Positions 9,671 to 21,419 of a stretch of DNA of 64,000 bases are shown here, piece after piece. The position numbers and the translations under genes are program-made. Source of the DNA: Earliella scabrosa. Taxonomy: Eukaryota > Basidiomycota > Agaricomycetes > Polyporales > Polyporaceae. Location of the stretch: positions 496,001 through 560,000 of the forward strand of contig JABYQQ010000002.1 of the NCBI GenBank assembly GCA_022605405.1. The letters are read 5' to 3'. Numbering within the stretch: the stretch's first letter is position 1; each line of letters opens with the position of its first letter. Below the pieces are notes generated by a model, which made no database searches, was not told where the DNA came from, and saw nothing but the letters and a program-made list of their open reading frames with translations.

Positions 9671-11567
9671 ATGGCGCCCATAATGCGTCAATCCACGGTC
9701 CTAACCACCGACTATGACATACCGGTCGCGTCTTCAGAGCCACCCCAATCGCCTCCTGTTGTGCGCCGAAGCTCACGCATTGCTCATTCAACACGCCCGC
9801 AGACCTCAGGCAGACAACCAGTCCCCGCTCGATCCCGTACAAACACCCTGACCACCGCCGCGACCACACCTATACGCGCACCACCCCGCGTCGACAAGGG
9901 CAAGGGCGTCGACAGAACACAACGAGCCATCTCTGTCGACCCGAATCTTCCGCCGTTTCGGTTCCCCTCATACACGACTGTTGACCTGGGTATGGCCCTC
10001 ATCTCGTCCTGACTCGTCTGTCAAGCCTAACCAACGACTACGTGGCAGATATTGAAGAGCAGCCCCCAGCCGCAGGCACCGTTCCAGGTGGCTTCAGCGA
10101 TAGCGAGGATGAGTTGGAAGAAGAGGACAACCTCCCTTACAGAAGCAAGTACAACATAACGTACGAGTTCCCGCCCCCGAGTTACAAGCCTCAATGGTTC
10201 AGTGAGATGCACAATGTCCTCGTCGAGGACAAGGGCTTCATGGACCAACTGGACATGATCAAGGCCGCCGTGGCCAACCGTCTGTACGAGTCCACGATCA
10301 CGTCCCTCGAGCTCAACGACCTCATCGACGGATACAAACTCATGCTCGAGGAGATTGGGCGGACGGCCGGTCCCGACTACGTGCGGTTCCTGCGCGAGCA
10401 AGCACGATACCAGCTCGATCAAACCGAGGGCGTGGGCGGGCCTGCTCCTCGCCCTCCCCGTGCTGGTCCTGCTCCCCGGACTAACACAAACACGAACCTG
10501 CCCAAGCAGACCCACCTTTCGAGCTCTGTCGCACCGAGGCTTCCTGCCATGCTTGCGTCGATGAACACGTGAGTACTAAGTGTCTTCTCACCATGTCCCA
10601 TTCGTCTAATCTATGTTGAATGCGCAGTCCTGCCCCGACCCAGCGCGTCCCCGTCGTCGTCGAGCCCGAGCCTCAGCCCAACGCCGACGCCGACGCCGCA
10701 GAACACTCCAGCCCTCCACCTAGCTCCCCTTCGAACATTGCTTCCGTCCGCGTGCAGAAGCGTCGCCGCGAGGCGGCCGCCGCCGAGGAAGCCAAGTCCA
10801 CTGTTGGTCAACCCCAGTTCGTGGACTTCAATGCCCACAAGAGGCAGCGCCGGTCTGTCGCCCTTCCCTCACGCAAGTTCGAATACTCTCCTCTCCCGCC
10901 GTCGTCGCCCATCCGGACGGAGCGTTCATCGAGCGAGCCCCGATCCCCTCTTCCCCAGGCTCCCAGGCTCTCCCCCGTTGCTGAAGCGGAGGCCTCCGAG
11001 GTCCCGGTCGCCAGCGACAGCGCGCACGGGAGCGATCCCAGCGGCCAACCGAACGACAACAACGCGGAGAACATCCGGCCTGCCGGCTGGATCCCCGGTT
11101 TCAGCCCAAAACCCGGGCCCTCAGTGGACAAGAGCTTCGACCACTCTCCGCGCTCGCCGCTCTGGTATATGATGCGCCCTGGCTGCGCGCCAGAGATCAA
11201 GCAGGCGTACTGGGAGCGATACTGGCCGGTCTGCATCCCCCAGCCGTCGAGCCTGGTGGACATCAAGATGGCGTGGCCATCCGAGCCGAACCAGGGGGAA
11301 GGATCCAAGGATAGCAATGCCGCGGCAGGAGCGGAGACGACTGAGCAGCAGGCTGAAGAGGAGCAGGCTGGGCCCGGGCCGCAGGCTGAGTCGGGTTTCG
11401 GGGAGAGTGTCAGTGCGGCGATTGTGAGGGCGAAGAACAAGCGCAAGGAGCAAGAAGCGGTGCCGGTGAGCCCTGGCGCTGGTCCTCAGTTGCAGTGGAA
11501 GCAACACAGTCGACAAGAGGAGGATCTTCTGTGGGGAGGACCATGGCAGTCCCATCTTATCTCGTAA
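9671..11567 (+). CDS. Hypothetical low-complexity nuclear-type protein
   Basis: I do not recognise this gene. Exons 9671-9989, 10049-10568 and 10628-11567 give 592 residues. The N-terminal ~110 residues are Ser/Pro/Arg-rich with SSRIAHSTRP. An acidic SDSEDELEEEDNLPY stretch follows, then a well-structured segment (about 150-230) including PPPSYKPQWFSEMHNVL and an amphipathic helix region. That segment is the only part likely to be a folded domain. The remainder is disordered, with KRRREAAAAEE and AHKRQRR basic motifs that could act as nuclear localisation signals, and a C-terminal KNKRKEQEA. A Trp/Tyr-rich patch near residue 490 (SPLWYMMRPG, YWERYWPVCIPQP) stands out from the disordered surroundings. 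It lies on the same strand between the zinc-finger and Rab genes. Confidence 0.75.
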
Positions 11568-12038
11568 TCCTGAGGTGTTCTGTTTTGTTTGTAGACCTTT
11601 ACTGCTGTAACCAATTCTATTTATACTGTACTTGCGTGCGAGACCTGCGCTCTACATAACTGAGCATCATGGGTTTGACGCGTTTAACTTTGAGCGAATG
11701 TGTTGTCGATGATGTCACGCGCAGCGGGCGCTTTGGGCCGAGGGCCGCGCGGGGGACGCGTTTATTTGGGCCGCTGAGTCGAGCCAGTACCGTTGCAACT
11801 TGCAGCTTGCCACCTGCCACCTCCGACGTCCCCCCTCCTCCTCTCAGATCGCCTGCTCTCTCTGTCGTACGCACTTGTGACTCACGCATCTCTGCTTCCT
11901 CCGACCACACTCAGCATTACTGTGTTCCTCGACATTATACATTTCCATCATCTCGTCCTGTGTTAGCCTTCCGTATCTTATTCCCGCTCGAAGTCCAAAG
12001 CCCCACGAACTCACGACCACGAACGCCCACACGATACC

Positions 12039-13115
12039 ATGTCGCAAGGCCAAGATAAACCCGCCGCCCCGATTAATGTGAAGCTCCTCCTCATTGGGAA
12101 CTCGTCTGTCGGGAAGAGCAGTCTGCTGCTACGCTTCTCAGACGAGCAGTGGCTGCCGGAGGATGAATCTAGTGCGACGATAGGAGTTGACTTCCGAGTG
12201 AGTGTTAGACGTCTTCATCTTCCAGATTGCCGTGCTGAACCGTGTATGTCTATCCTAGGTGCACAAGATGGATGTTAAGGGGAAGAAGGTCAAACTCAGT
12301 ATATGGGTAAGCACTTGCGGACTACGTTCCTTCTTCGGGGAGTCCAACTCACCTCCGGCCTGCAGGATACTGCAGGGCAGGAGCGTTTCCGGACCATCAC
12401 CTCTTCGTATTATCGCGGCGCGCAGGGCATTATCCTCGTGTACGATGTCGCCAACCGCGAGTCGTTTGACGCACTACCCAAGTGGTTCTCAGAGCTGGAG
12501 ACGTACGTATCCAGTGCGGTTGTCAAGATTATCGTAGGCAACAAGGTCGACAAGGTGCGCTCCTGGCAAACATCTTGTTCTCACTCCGCCACTCATCACC
12601 TTTGGCCATTTTATGCTGGTATCTCGTTGCTTCCCATGCCCACAATGTTCTCTGCATTACCCGAACCTCCATCCCTCATCCATCCATGACCTTTCAACCT
12701 GTTGTCGGTCCTATGGTACTCCCCCTCGATATCGCCTATCGTTCGCGCTACGCCACGGGTCAACTGTTCAATGCGTCCATCCACTTCGTCGTGCTTATCG
12801 ACATCGTCGGTCACTGTCGGCCACATACGGGCTCACCAGGAATTCTCCCGCCAAGTCCCAGCGTCAGAAGGCGAAGCCTTCGCAACGCGCATGAACGCGC
12901 TCTTCGTCGAGGCATCTGCGAAGACCGCGGTTGGAGTGAAGGAAGCGTTCCGCGAGGTCGTTGAACGCATCTTGGATACCCCCGAGCTATGGCAGACGAA
13001 TGCGGTCGCACGAAAGAACAGCGGACAAGGCGGCGGAAGCCGAGATGGGATGCCGGGGAGCATCGACCTCAGTAAGGAGCCGGATGAGGCGGAAGGTGGC
13101 GGCTGCTCGTGTTGA
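12039..13115 (+). CDS. Rab18-type small GTPase
   Basis: Exons 12039-12197, 12259-12306, 12366-12554 and 12840-13115 give 223 residues. G-box motifs are intact: G1 GNSSVGKSS, switch [11 protein letters not shown]3 [11 protein letters not shown]4 GNKVDK and G5 EASAKT. The Rab hallmarks [13 protein letters not shown] and LVYDV are present. The helix after G5 (ILDTPELWQ) and overall pattern best fit Rab18, which acts on ER, Golgi and lipid-droplet membranes. The C-terminus is CSC, a double-geranylgeranylation motif. Intron 3 is 285 nt, far longer than the other two (61 and 59 nt), although the protein joins across it without a gap. Rab1/Rab8 are less likely alternatives. Confidence 0.88.
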
Positions 13116-13342
13116 AGCATTACCTCCATACCTCTACGATGACGCTTGTTGTGAGTTGAGACGAGAGGTCCTATTCTCCCACCCATTGCGAGTGTCATGA
13201 CTTACGACCTATTCTACGACGGACCCGTTTAGCGTATTCGCTCAGGCTATCTGGTGCGCTGGGGACACATGTATAGATATAATCCAGTATGAGATCCCGG
13301 GAGCGTCCGGGAACAAGAAATTAAAGGACGCAATTCTTACGT

Positions 13343-13442
13343 GCTTGGATGGCTCAGTTGGTTAGAGCGCAGGTCTCATACGCCAGTATGACCACGCCAG
13401 TGGGAAATCCTGAGGTCGTGAGTTCGATCCTCACTCCGAGCA
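13343..13442 (+). tRNA. tRNA-Met (CAU), elongator, intron-containing
   Basis: The GCTTGGA acceptor strand pairs with TCCGAGC, with a D arm GCTC/GAGC and T arm GTGAG-TTCGATC-CTCAC. The anticodon CAT lies in CTCATA, followed by an intron of about 26 nt before ATCCTG. Mature halves are identical to those at 20860 and 46318. Confidence 0.93.
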
Positions 13443-15175
13443 CATTTCAAATTACTTCCTTGTGTTTTTCTCTCTTTTCTGGCACCATCCACGAGCAGCT
13501 GGTCTTAATATCATCTCGATAGTGATGAGTTTCATGGTTCAGTCCAACAAGCAGCATATTCGCGTTCGGTCTCACTCTAACCCCGATCATATCAAGTAAG
13601 CCTTCAGCGGCCTCCAGGCTCTAGCAACGGATATCCGACAAGTCATGGTGAGAGATATCCGGATACAGATCTGGATCTACAGCGCCAGCTGCGGGGAAAT
13701 ATTCATGACTCCGGGACGAATTTAGACGCGTACTCTTCCATCAACTTGCTGCAAAGATTTACTACACTGCGACTTATATAGGAAGCCAACCCACGACGTC
13801 GGCGGGTTCCAGGTAGCTTAATCAGTATCGTTCAGTCGTACGGCCTCCCGGGTCCTGACCATGCCTAGTATACGGGCTTGACCTCAACGCTGAATCCAAC
13901 ACGTGTACTTCGGTGAAGTCACAGAACCCTGTCAACCTCTGTCGACCCCAATCCTGAGAAGTGTCTTTAGCCACAGCTACATATCGATCATTCGACGGAA
14001 CACATAGAAGATATCCTGGCGTTTGTGATGGTCAGCGGCTATCGTTGATCCGCCACGCCGTCCGATATCCTGACCATAGCATCCAGATATCGGTCTTTCC
14101 AACATGTTCCCGTAGAGATCTCCGCCCGCGCAAGGCTCGTTCGTCGAATATCCAACATCATGCACACCATGTATCCCTAGTCGTGCAGGAGCGCGGCGGT
14201 ATACAAGGACCACCGCGGTGCATCTCGGACTCTTGTGTACAACCCCCAAATACCTCACCCGAAGCTCAGATGCAATGGCAACCACAGCCTGCTCCAGCTC
14301 TGGCCAAACTACCGCTTCCCCAACTCACTGCCGTTCTACGAGCAAGACGGACCCGAGATGTGCGGTCCAGTATTGCTACAGAACCCGTCTCCCGCCCCGG
14401 AGGCGTCAGCAGTCTCGCAAGGGCTCGCTCGAAACGTCGACGACGGTCACTAATGGACAGTCGGCGACTGCATGATTCGCATGATTCACGGGGAGTCGGC
14501 GTCGTCGTCGACGACGTCGTGGCACGGCCATCCGTGGTTACCTGTAGAGGTCGGTCGCCCAAACTTGGAGACGGATGTATATCTTTGTCCTAACGGTTCA
14601 CGTCTGCAGCGAAACCTGTAGCTTTGTTGCCATCGCGCTCACCGCGCGCGCATCACTCCACGCCATACAGACTGGAACCAGGGATTAGCGATGCTATATC
14701 GTCAAGGATAAGGGACGATGTTTTCGTTGATCCGCAAAAGGTGTGCATTCGCTGTCCGCCCGGTGCGGTAGCAGCATCATGTTTTCCGGGCACTCATATG
14801 CGTGAGAACAGGACGACCTTGGCCCCTTGCCTGTCGTGAGCTGCTGGGATCCCGTCCCAAATCTGAAAACGGCACCCAACAGACGCTTCCTACTAGCCCG
14901 CCCAAGGCGGTTGGTGGAAGGTTGTCGAAGATATTCCAATCGTCTGATTCAAAGAATCACCACCGTAGGATATGGTGCATGTTGGCTGTTGCTGGAGAGC
15001 CTGAGCGGGCTGGCAAAAGACTGAAGCTCGCTGCTCACCCACTCAGCCTTCATATATATATTATCTCCCCACGCCCGCTCGTGCTTGCTCCTCTCAATGG
15101 ATTCAACTCCGTGGTTAGCGGTAGATGTATGATAGACACGAATGCAGATTTTGGAGTAGTGCCGTTTGGATACAC
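13443..15175. other. Gene-poor stretch
   Basis: No convincing gene. A plus-strand frame around 13961-14593 starts on GTG and has no recognisable composition. Short frames at 14.2-14.5 kb are also unsupported. TAACTAG-like AT-richer DNA suggests decayed intergenic or transposon-derived sequence. Confidence 0.4.
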
Positions 15176-15544
15176 ACGCGTCCAGGACCCCCGACAATAC
15201 ACCAAAATCCCTGAGGCTCAATTCGGACAATTTGGGGCGATTCGGACACGGATGCCTGATGCTTACCCCCCTGTTTTGGACCCCACATCGTGGCCAGGTC
15301 TGGTGCCAGGCGCCCGGATATCGGACAAAATGATGACACCAGAGGTGGGTAGACGCTCTCCGGAGGCCCGCTCCGGCCGCCACGAGGGCGTCTAGTGGAA
15401 AAATTACCGTATAAGGAAGGAGACTGGTGCCATAATTCGGACCTGGCGACCCCTCCTGGAGGCCTGATCTCACGGACAAATTTGACCGATTTTTCGGAAC
15501 GAGGATCAGGGATTTTGGTGTATTGTCGGGGGTCCTACGCGTCC
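15176..15544. mobile_element. MITE with 31-bp terminal inverted repeats and 8-bp target duplication (hAT-like)
   Basis: The arms at 15184-15214 and 15506-15536 are perfect reverse complements over 31 nt (starting AGGACCCCCGACAATACACC). Each arm is directly flanked outside by the same octamer, ACGCGTCC, at 15176-15183 and 15537-15544. The 353-bp element has no transposase frame. Inside, TTCGGAC-type words recur near both ends, as subterminal repeats do. An 8-bp duplication points to the hAT superfamily (P elements also make 8 bp). The perfect arms and intact duplication imply a recent insertion. Confidence 0.85.
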
Positions 15545-16098
15545 ATAGAGTCCATCGTGTTCTTTGATGTCTTCGGAAGCAATTGTTGACACTGGTAGCA
15601 CCGACAATCAGTGCCAGGCACCCTCATAGCAGGGGCCAAGTAAGGAAAGAGTACTAAGTACCTCCTTGCGTGAGTACTACGATGGGGACTGTGGGTGTCC
15701 TTCACACAACGCCGGGAGTCATGTAAAGGAACTACATCTGAACGGCTCTGAGACCCCACAAACATCCCACTAGTATACACGCCAACTAGTTAGAGTTCCT
15801 TGCCTCGCGAACTCGGAGTCGTACGATCCTAGGAACTCTAAGTACACCCCACCACGCGTCCGACGGCGCAGCCACCTTCCCCGAACGTGTCAGGAAGGGA
15901 AGCGGCGATGACGCGGAGACACGGTCACACCTTCAATTGACCACACATGACAGCGTACGCCGTGCATGATGGAAGAACCATGCCAATAACTTCGGAGCTA
16001 GCTTGAGTGCGCAACCGTTCTCATGATAAGTCTTAAACTCAACCATCTATGACCCTCGAGTGCAGTACTTGTTTATCGAGGGCCAGCGAGGATCCTTC
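15545..16098. other. Intergenic stretch between the two small elements
   Basis: No gene, RNA or repeat recognised. Confidence 0.4.
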
Positions 16099-16854
16099 GG
16101 CCTGGTCGGCTGCACTGGATTTCGAAATCCTGCCCCGCCAAATTGCTGGACCTGGATCATGATGGGCATAGGCGCTGGATTTGCCAAATCCAAATCCAAA
16201 AAATCGTTCGGCAGACACAGGATCTGTTGGGCAGAGTTCTGGGAGGGCTGTCACGCCAAGTAGCGCCTGTGCGGGGCGCTTCCGCTACTTATTCTCCCTT
16301 TGCCTCTTCATATCTATAGCTATGATAACTACTTACTCATTATGAGTACTGGCCCCTCTCAGAGTCTCAGTCTCCAGAGACCGCTTAACAGACACCAATC
16401 AGCACTCTATGTGCACCTTCTGCACCTGCTCACAACTCCCGTGTAGCCCGTACTTGAGTCCATATTACATAAAATGTGCGCACGGCGCTAGCGCACACCT
16501 AATATGGTAAGGCTTATACAAGCAAGTAGTCGTACTTAGTCGTAATGCAGCCTGCTCCTACTGTTCCGGCACACAACTGACAAGGTGTGATTATTTGTGT
16601 AAATAGCCATGAAATACAACAACTGAAGACGCCACGTACAAGGTATTGTGAAGGGAGAGTAAGAAAAGTAAGCAGAGATGTGAATCTGAACGCCGCCAAA
16701 CAAGCATGCACGTGAGGAAGTGCTATGTTACATAATGTGACTGGCTGTGACTGGCTTGCTTGGGCTCTGGGCGCCTGGATTTGCTCTTTTGCGGGGATCT
16801 CGGAGTAGATCCAAATCCAGCTGGATTTCGAAATCCAGTGCAGCCGACCAGGCC
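16099..16854. mobile_element. Inverted-repeat element, probable non-autonomous DNA transposon
   Basis: A 32-nt sequence (16099-16130, starting GGCCTGGTCGGCTGCACTGG) recurs as a perfect reverse complement at 16823-16854, bounding 756 bp. Each arm ends inward in the palindrome GGATTTCGAAATCC, and GGATTT/AAATCC words recur just inside both arms. There is no coding capacity. No target duplication is evident directly outside the arms, so the ends may extend slightly or the flanks have decayed. Confidence 0.7.
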
Positions 16855-17324
16855 CTCAGATGCTAGCGTGAAAGCAGGATTTGCTGATGAGTTGACTGGA
16901 AGGAACGTGTCAGCGCTAGCGCTAAGTTGGAGGTGATGCTTACGGCAACGCCACAACTCCCATCACCTTCCTCCTACCACCGACCCACGCGTCACGCTCA
17001 AGTGGACCATGATACTGCTGCTTGATGCATGAGCCAGCCATGCTGTCAGAGTGTCGTCATGGTCCTCCACGATCAACCACCGGAACCAGATATCCACCAC
17101 AACGAAGCGTACCAAATGCGATTAAAATGTCGTGTATATCCCGGATAGTAGTAGTACATCCATCAAGAAGGAGCGTCTAGTAGTACAACCCAACGAGCGA
17201 ACTCACTCATCCACGGCAAACGCCAGAGGGTCCTGGACCCACCGCCTCTCCGCCGACGGACAGCCGTTCGCTGGAGGATATCCAAGCGCACGAAGCGGAG
17301 GAACGGTGGGCCGCAAGCACGCGC
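16855..17324. other. 3' flank of the fungalysin gene
   Basis: No gene recognised. The stretch holds the terminator side of the minus-strand protease gene. Confidence 0.4.
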
Positions 17325-20041
17325 TCACCAGAGCCAGGACCACGGGTACGCGGCCGACTTCTGGATGATCCAGGCGACCCATGGCCAGTCGTCGTCATCG
17401 TCATCATCGTCGTCATCGTCGCCGTCACCAGGAGCGGGCTCCTCAGGAGGAGGCACGTCGCTCGAGCACTCCGTAGGCAGACGGTGGCCCTGTTGAGTGA
17501 TCGTCAGCAATTCGTCCGCGCTGGCAACAACATCACTACTCACGTTCGTGCGGATTCCTCCACCCCACGGCGTGCGGCCCTCGACCTTGGAGTCGACACC
17601 GAGACCACGGGACGCAAACGCCTCCCAGATATCGCAAAAGTTCTCACCGCCGGTGAGCGTCTTGTCCGCGGCGATGATCGCGTCGCGCGCGTCGAAGAAC
17701 GAGGGGCGGCAGGGCTGCAGCTTCATGCCGTCGAGCACCAGCTGGACGATGAGCGAGTTGCCGTGCTTGGGCACGAGCGGCTTCGGTTGGCCGTCCGCCG
17801 TGTACTCCTGCGCGCGGTAGAAGTCGCCTTCAGGGATGGTACCGTCCTCGAGCGGCTTGGGCGGGAAGAGGTCTTCGGTGAAGCCGTGCTTCTCGATCAG
17901 CTTCTGGGAGACGACCCAGAGCAACTGTGCCCAGACTTCGCCGATCGCGTGCACACCCCAGTACCCGGGCTTATCCAAGGTCTTGTAGGTTGACGGGTTG
18001 ATGGCCTCGTCCTGGAGGAAAACGTGAGCGAAGGGTAAGACGGCAATACTGAGTAAATGCGTACCAAGGAGTACGGGTAGTTACGAATACCCTTCTCCAT
18101 GTTCGCAGCCCACGAACCCATGGCGTAGTCGGAGTAGTTCTTGTTGCTGCGGATAGTCGTAGCCAAGAAGTCTACAATCGCAATGAAATGAGCACCCAGA
18201 TGAGGCATGAAAAGACGGGATGATACATACCACCCCAACCTTCGCCCATACCTCCGGATTCGCCCCAGCCGAGGCACCCGGAGTTCGCCGGCCCACCAGT
18301 GAGACGAGTGCTCAATCCGTGGCTCAGCTCGTGAATGACGATGCCAGCCTCGAGATCACCGTCACGGTAGGGGTTGGCAGTGTTCCACAGGTACATCCGG
18401 CAACGGCCGTTCTGACCATCGGGGGGAGTCATGAAGTTGGCGTTGTTGTATCCGCTGCCGTCCTGCGCGTTCGCGATGACAGCATCGTTCTCCTGACCAC
18501 CACGGCCGAAGTTGTGCTGTTGGAAGTTGCCAGCCACCTCAGTGAAGCCGTACCGGTAGTACAAGTCATGGACCATGTTCGAGGTGTAGAAGAGCTGCGT
18601 CACGGTCGCGTTGATGTACTTCTTCGCTTCCTCGAGCGCCTCGTCCGTAGCGGTCTCCTTCGGCGAGTACTTGTAGTCGAACACCTTGCTCTCACCACCG
18701 TCAGGACGGTAGTTGTTGACCCAACGGTTCTGACCCTCCCAGTCTTCATGAGCGAAGACGTTGTTACCCCAGGTTGTGGTCGTGTTGCGAATCTTCGACG
18801 CGCCCTTGGCCAGACGAATACCCTGGGACTGGGGATCATTCGCGTAAGGGAGAGCGTGCCAACCAAGAGGGGATGCAAGCGAGTCGAAGTTCTCCTTCTG
18901 GATGGAGCGCTCCCCAACCGAAGGGTCGTTGATACCCCATCCGAAGACATTGTACGTGGCGCCTTCAGGCTCGCGCGGAATCGGAGCCATGGGCATGGGC
19001 GAGTCGGACGCCCAGTCGACAACGGAGACGATACGATGCGGCGCCTCAGCGGATACGGCTGCCTCATACCAGTTATCTTGCATCTCGACCTCGAACTGAA
19101 CATACGTCAATCATCGTACGGAACAGGAAGCTACAGCAAAGACATACCTTCCACACGAGCTGCAGGCTAGTGGCGTCACCCTGAGGAACTTGGACGAACG
19201 CAAGACGACCCTTGACAGGGTTGACTGCATCGGGCACGTTCTCGACAGTGAACGACGGGGGGTGATCTCCAGCGAGGTGGTGTTCGAAAGTGACGTGCAT
19301 GTCAGGGAGGAACTTGCCTGGGTTCTCCATAATCTCTGCACTAAGAGACTCCTTGGGAGTGGCTGCAAGCATGAACTGGAGGAGAGCGCGAGTAACGTCT
19401 GCGGACGCATGATCCTCATCGGCAGAGAAGTGAGGGTGCTGGGACATAAAGTCGGGCGCGTCGACGAACTGGCAATTCCAGTCGTGGAGATAGCCGAGCT
19501 GAGCCAGCGACTTGCGACGCTCGTCGTTCTCGTGGGTAGAGTGGTCGACGTGACGAAGCTGCTCGGTGATCTCCTCCTGGAGGGACTGGCAGTACTCAGC
19601 GTGTGGGTTGACGTCACCGGCCTGGGCGATGAAGGGCTGCGCATCCTTGGGACGGTAGAAGGAGTCACCGTACGAGAGGACGACGCCGTCCTTGACGTTC
19701 ACGTTGATGTCACCATCAGCAACTTCGATGCCGTTCATGTACTGACGGATGTAGACGTGGGTGACACCAGTGGCGGCGTCGGTGTACGAGTCCTTGCGGA
19801 CCTCGAAAGCGCCACCGGGGATGTCGCGAACGAGCTCGTCGACAAAGAGCCGTGCGACCTCAAATGGATCCTGGCTGGACCGGAGGAGGCTGGCCTGGTA
19901 GACAGGGTTGGTGTGGTAGGAAGCGTGAGGGAGTACAGGGCCGAAGCTTAGGGTCTTGCGACGAGAGATGGGATGCGAGTCATGAGCAAGGACGCCAGCG
20001 AGACCGGCGGCGGCGACAGCGGCGACGAACAAACGACGCAT
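17325..20041 (-). CDS. Fungalysin-type secreted metalloprotease (peptidase M36)
   Basis: An extracellular zinc endopeptidase of the fungalysin family, made as a preproprotein. Minus-strand exons 20041-19148, 19095-18231, 18171-18065 and 18011-17325 give 850 residues. A signal peptide (MRRLFVAAVAAAGLAGVLA) is followed by a long FTP/PepSY-type propeptide of roughly 300 residues, larger than in ascomycete relatives (whole proteins of ~600-650). The catalytic domain has GNNVFAHEDW, the zinc motif HELSHG and the downstream glutamate in GMGEGWGDF, so active-site residues are intact. After the domain comes a Pro-rich linker, 11 consecutive Asp (encoded by the GTC/ATC repeat near 17388-17426) and a Trp-rich end WPWVAWIIQKSAAYPWSWLW. 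The stop codon lies within a GTGAGC donor-like site, so the true C-terminus may differ. Likely role is protein breakdown for nutrition. Confidence 0.92.
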
Positions 20042-20859
20042 GCTGAAAGAGGGAGCGGACTGGAAGTGGATGAGGGGGTTGTAGTAGTAGAAGGAGCTCC
20101 CCGACGATGAAGAGGGGGAGGTGATGGTAGGGAGGAAGGGCGACCTGACCTGTCCGCCCCCTCTTATCTGTCTGGCCAGTGCGCGGCCCCACGCGACGGT
20201 GGTCGCCCATATTTGGCGACACAAACGCCCGAAATGGCTCCGCATTCGCCCTTCACGTCCCTTCACAACGCTCCCACGCCCTGTCCCGCTCGCAAAGCGC
20301 CCATGTTGCGCTGCGGATTGGCCCCATTGAGCTCGTCACGGTTGAGGCTGAGCTCGGAGCTGCTGCAGCGCATGCGTATCGCTCTTATCTCTCTCGGTCT
20401 GCGCCTGTGCTCACCTTATCGCTCGCCCAATAACCCCAATCCGTGCAGCGCTCAGATCCTGGCCAGCCTTCCGAGACTTATGTCAGGCCTGTGTCAGACT
20501 GCGTGACACGCGCCCGTAGTTGAGTTGTGGGGACATGCCATTTTCGTGCCATCTTGCGTGTATCACTGACACGAGCTGGGGTTCCCCACCAGCTCGCAGC
20601 TACCCTCCTTCTACACAGTCGCATGGGGAGCGCTAGCCATGAGTCGTCGTCGTATTCCCCACCATGGTGACGGGGTATTCAAGCCCAACCCCGAGTACTG
20701 AGGCTGGACAGAAAATCTGGTCTGTTGCAATGCTCAAACGACTGCCAGATCTTGGCAATGGATGCACCCTGGACGTGGTACTACATAGTACTGGTACCGT
20801 CGCGCGAAGTCCAGGTTTCTGCCAATAGTCATGTACGCTATGTGGTTTAGTAAGTGTTA
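20042..20859. other. Promoter side of the fungalysin gene and spacer to tRNA
   Basis: Pyrimidine-rich sequence lies just upstream of the protease start (minus-strand reading). No further gene or repeat is recognised. Confidence 0.4.
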
Positions 20860-20961
20860 GCTTGGATGGCTCAGTTGGTTAGAGCGCAGGTCTCATACAC
20901 CGTGTATGACCGTCATCGACGGGTAATCCTGAGGTCGTGAGTTCGATCCTCACTCCGAGCA
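20860..20961 (+). tRNA. tRNA-Met (CAU), elongator, intron-containing
   Basis: Both mature halves are identical to the gene at 13343. The intron after CTCATA is about 28 nt and contains TATGACC, whose TATGA can pair with the TCATA of the anticodon loop. Confidence 0.93.
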
Positions 20962-21419
20962 CTAAGGGAGGGTGAAAACACTGTTTTTACGCAGACATTG
21001 CAAGGCTCGTTCTGAATGGTAGCTCCCAGCTTTCCTTGTCCTTACCTGCAGACACAAGTGCGACATCCAGATCATGAGAGGTGACTAGCAATCATGACAT
21101 GACAGGCATGTCGTCCGGTGCCATAATTCAATATATTGCGGTGTCTCTTAGCCCACAGGGGCCGCACAGCTTTCTATCATGCTAACGATCATAGTCGAAC
21201 GTATAATATAGGTGATTCAGTCCGCGGTGCGCCAATCCCCCACCATCCCATCCACCGTCTCTACGTGAACGTCAACAGTCCAGACCGCATCCTCAAGAGC
21301 CTCACTGGCTGGCCGGGGACGATCCCGATCAACCGCTCCAGCACAATATGGTCGCAAGCTCCGCGTTTGGTGTCAGGGCACCCGAGAGTACCACTACTGC
21401 TAGGCATCCTCGCCCCGCA
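20962..21419. other. Intergenic region
   Basis: Spacer between tRNA-Met and the Mug135-like gene. No feature recognised. Confidence 0.4.

Noticed and set aside
10808..11446. 212-codon minus-strand frame
   Set aside because: Antisense shadow of the hypothetical gene at 9671-11567.
13961..14593. 210-codon plus-strand frame
   Set aside because: It starts on GTG and is basic, low-complexity sequence with no family signature.
18220..19170. 316-codon plus-strand frame
   Set aside because: It is antisense to exon 2 of the fungalysin gene, whose minus-strand translation has the full M36 motifs.
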